Part shown: one piece after another, positions 41,546 through 41,668 of the stretch | How the letters are laid out: each line of letters begins with the position of its first letter | Position numbering within the stretch: the first letter of the stretch is position 1 | NCBI GenBank assembly: GCA_903931945.1 | Contig: CAIZEI010000039.1 | Coordinates: 1-41,668 of the forward strand | Reading direction: 5' to 3' | Length of the DNA stretch: 41,668 nucleotides | Source of the DNA: an uncultured Hyphomicrobiales bacterium | GTDB taxonomy: Bacteria; Pseudomonadota; Alphaproteobacteria; Rhizobiales; Beijerinckiaceae | Translations under genes and position numbers: made by a program | Notes under the pieces: model-generated | What the model was told of the DNA's origin: nothing | The model's input: the letters and a program-made list of their open reading frames with translations, nothing else | Databases searched by the model: none

Positions 41546-41668
41546 AGCATCGTGCCTGAAAAAGGAATCGAAAGGGATTCCCGAATCGGCTTGAAAGTGA
41601 TTCACCGTCATTGGAGGTGGATCATGGGTCACAGCTATTCGATGGACCTTCGCGAACGGGTCGTTGCG
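41544..41668 (+). mobile_element. left part of an IS630-family insertion sequence
   Basis: The presence of an IS630-type transposase start (41624) marks an element running off the window. IS630 elements insert at TA, and a TA lies at 41543-41544, followed by GAGCATCGTGCC, which resembles the ends of rhizobial elements of this type. The outer boundary is a guess because the right end is not visible. Confidence 0.5.
41624..41668 (+). CDS. IS630-family transposase, N-terminal fragment
   Basis: ATG at 41624 opens MGHSYSMDLRERVVA, running off the window. This is the standard start of IS630-type transposases (SYSMDLRERVV followed by a helix-turn-helix). GGAGG lies 6 to 7 bases upstream. The catalytic DDE domain is outside the window. 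Confidence 0.85.
   Translation, partial: MGHSYSMDLRERVVA

Overview
This is a GC-rich chromosomal window from an alphaproteobacterium, most likely of the order Rhizobiales (Hyphomicrobiales). The evidence is gene content and order: a suf operon that opens with a NifS/IscS-type desulfurase, the run pgsA-like / hdaA / ppk / ppx, a lolC-lolD pair, an ExoR-like Sel1-repeat protein, and rhizobial-style IS630 sequence at the right edge. I cannot fix family or genus. Most genes are housekeeping. No CRISPR array, phage module, complete tRNA or rRNA is visible, and I do not see an obvious new multi-gene system.

Layout. 1-513: end of a large repeat-rich, probably secreted protein. 667-2631: an old-yellow-enzyme reductase, an ArsC/Spx-like protein and a tiny exported protein. 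3009-5402: a YfgM-like TPR membrane protein, the ribosome-assembly GTPase Der and, converging on it, YidD. 5477-10887: an orphan NMT1/SsuA-type binding protein, NAD kinase, an orphan molybdenum hydroxylase large subunit and a quinone oxidoreductase. 10896-15692: DnaE, divergent from Tgt (queuosine). 16171-18167: LolC/E and LolD (lipoprotein export). 18305-20406: a 32-residue small protein, two alpha/beta hydrolases and a 68-residue unknown.

20610-27745 is the iron-sulfur assembly operon: cysteine desulfurase, sufB, an 83-residue membrane protein, sufC, sufD, sufS, sufT and sufA, with tight spacing or start/stop overlaps. The desulfurases supply sulfur, SufBCD is the scaffold, and SufA and SufT act in transfer and maturation. 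Two near-identical leader hairpins precede sufB and sufA.

27730-36861: an unknown minus-strand protein, a CDP-alcohol phosphatidyltransferase, HdaA (DnaA inactivation), Ppk and Ppx (polyphosphate synthesis and breakdown), aquaporin Z, a frameshifted YkgJ-type cysteine-cluster gene and RNase D. 37014-41668: an unknown Cys-containing protein, IlvD, an ExoR-like protein overlapping ilvD, a DUF3592-like protein, a small unknown, and the start of an IS630-family transposase.

The observations most worth a second look are the twin suf hairpins, the loss of all three zinc cysteines in Tgt, an alpha/beta hydrolase without its nucleophile serine, the 32-residue ORF after lolD, the T7-tract frameshift in the YkgJ gene, and the palindrome and possible minus-strand transcript between tgt and lolC.
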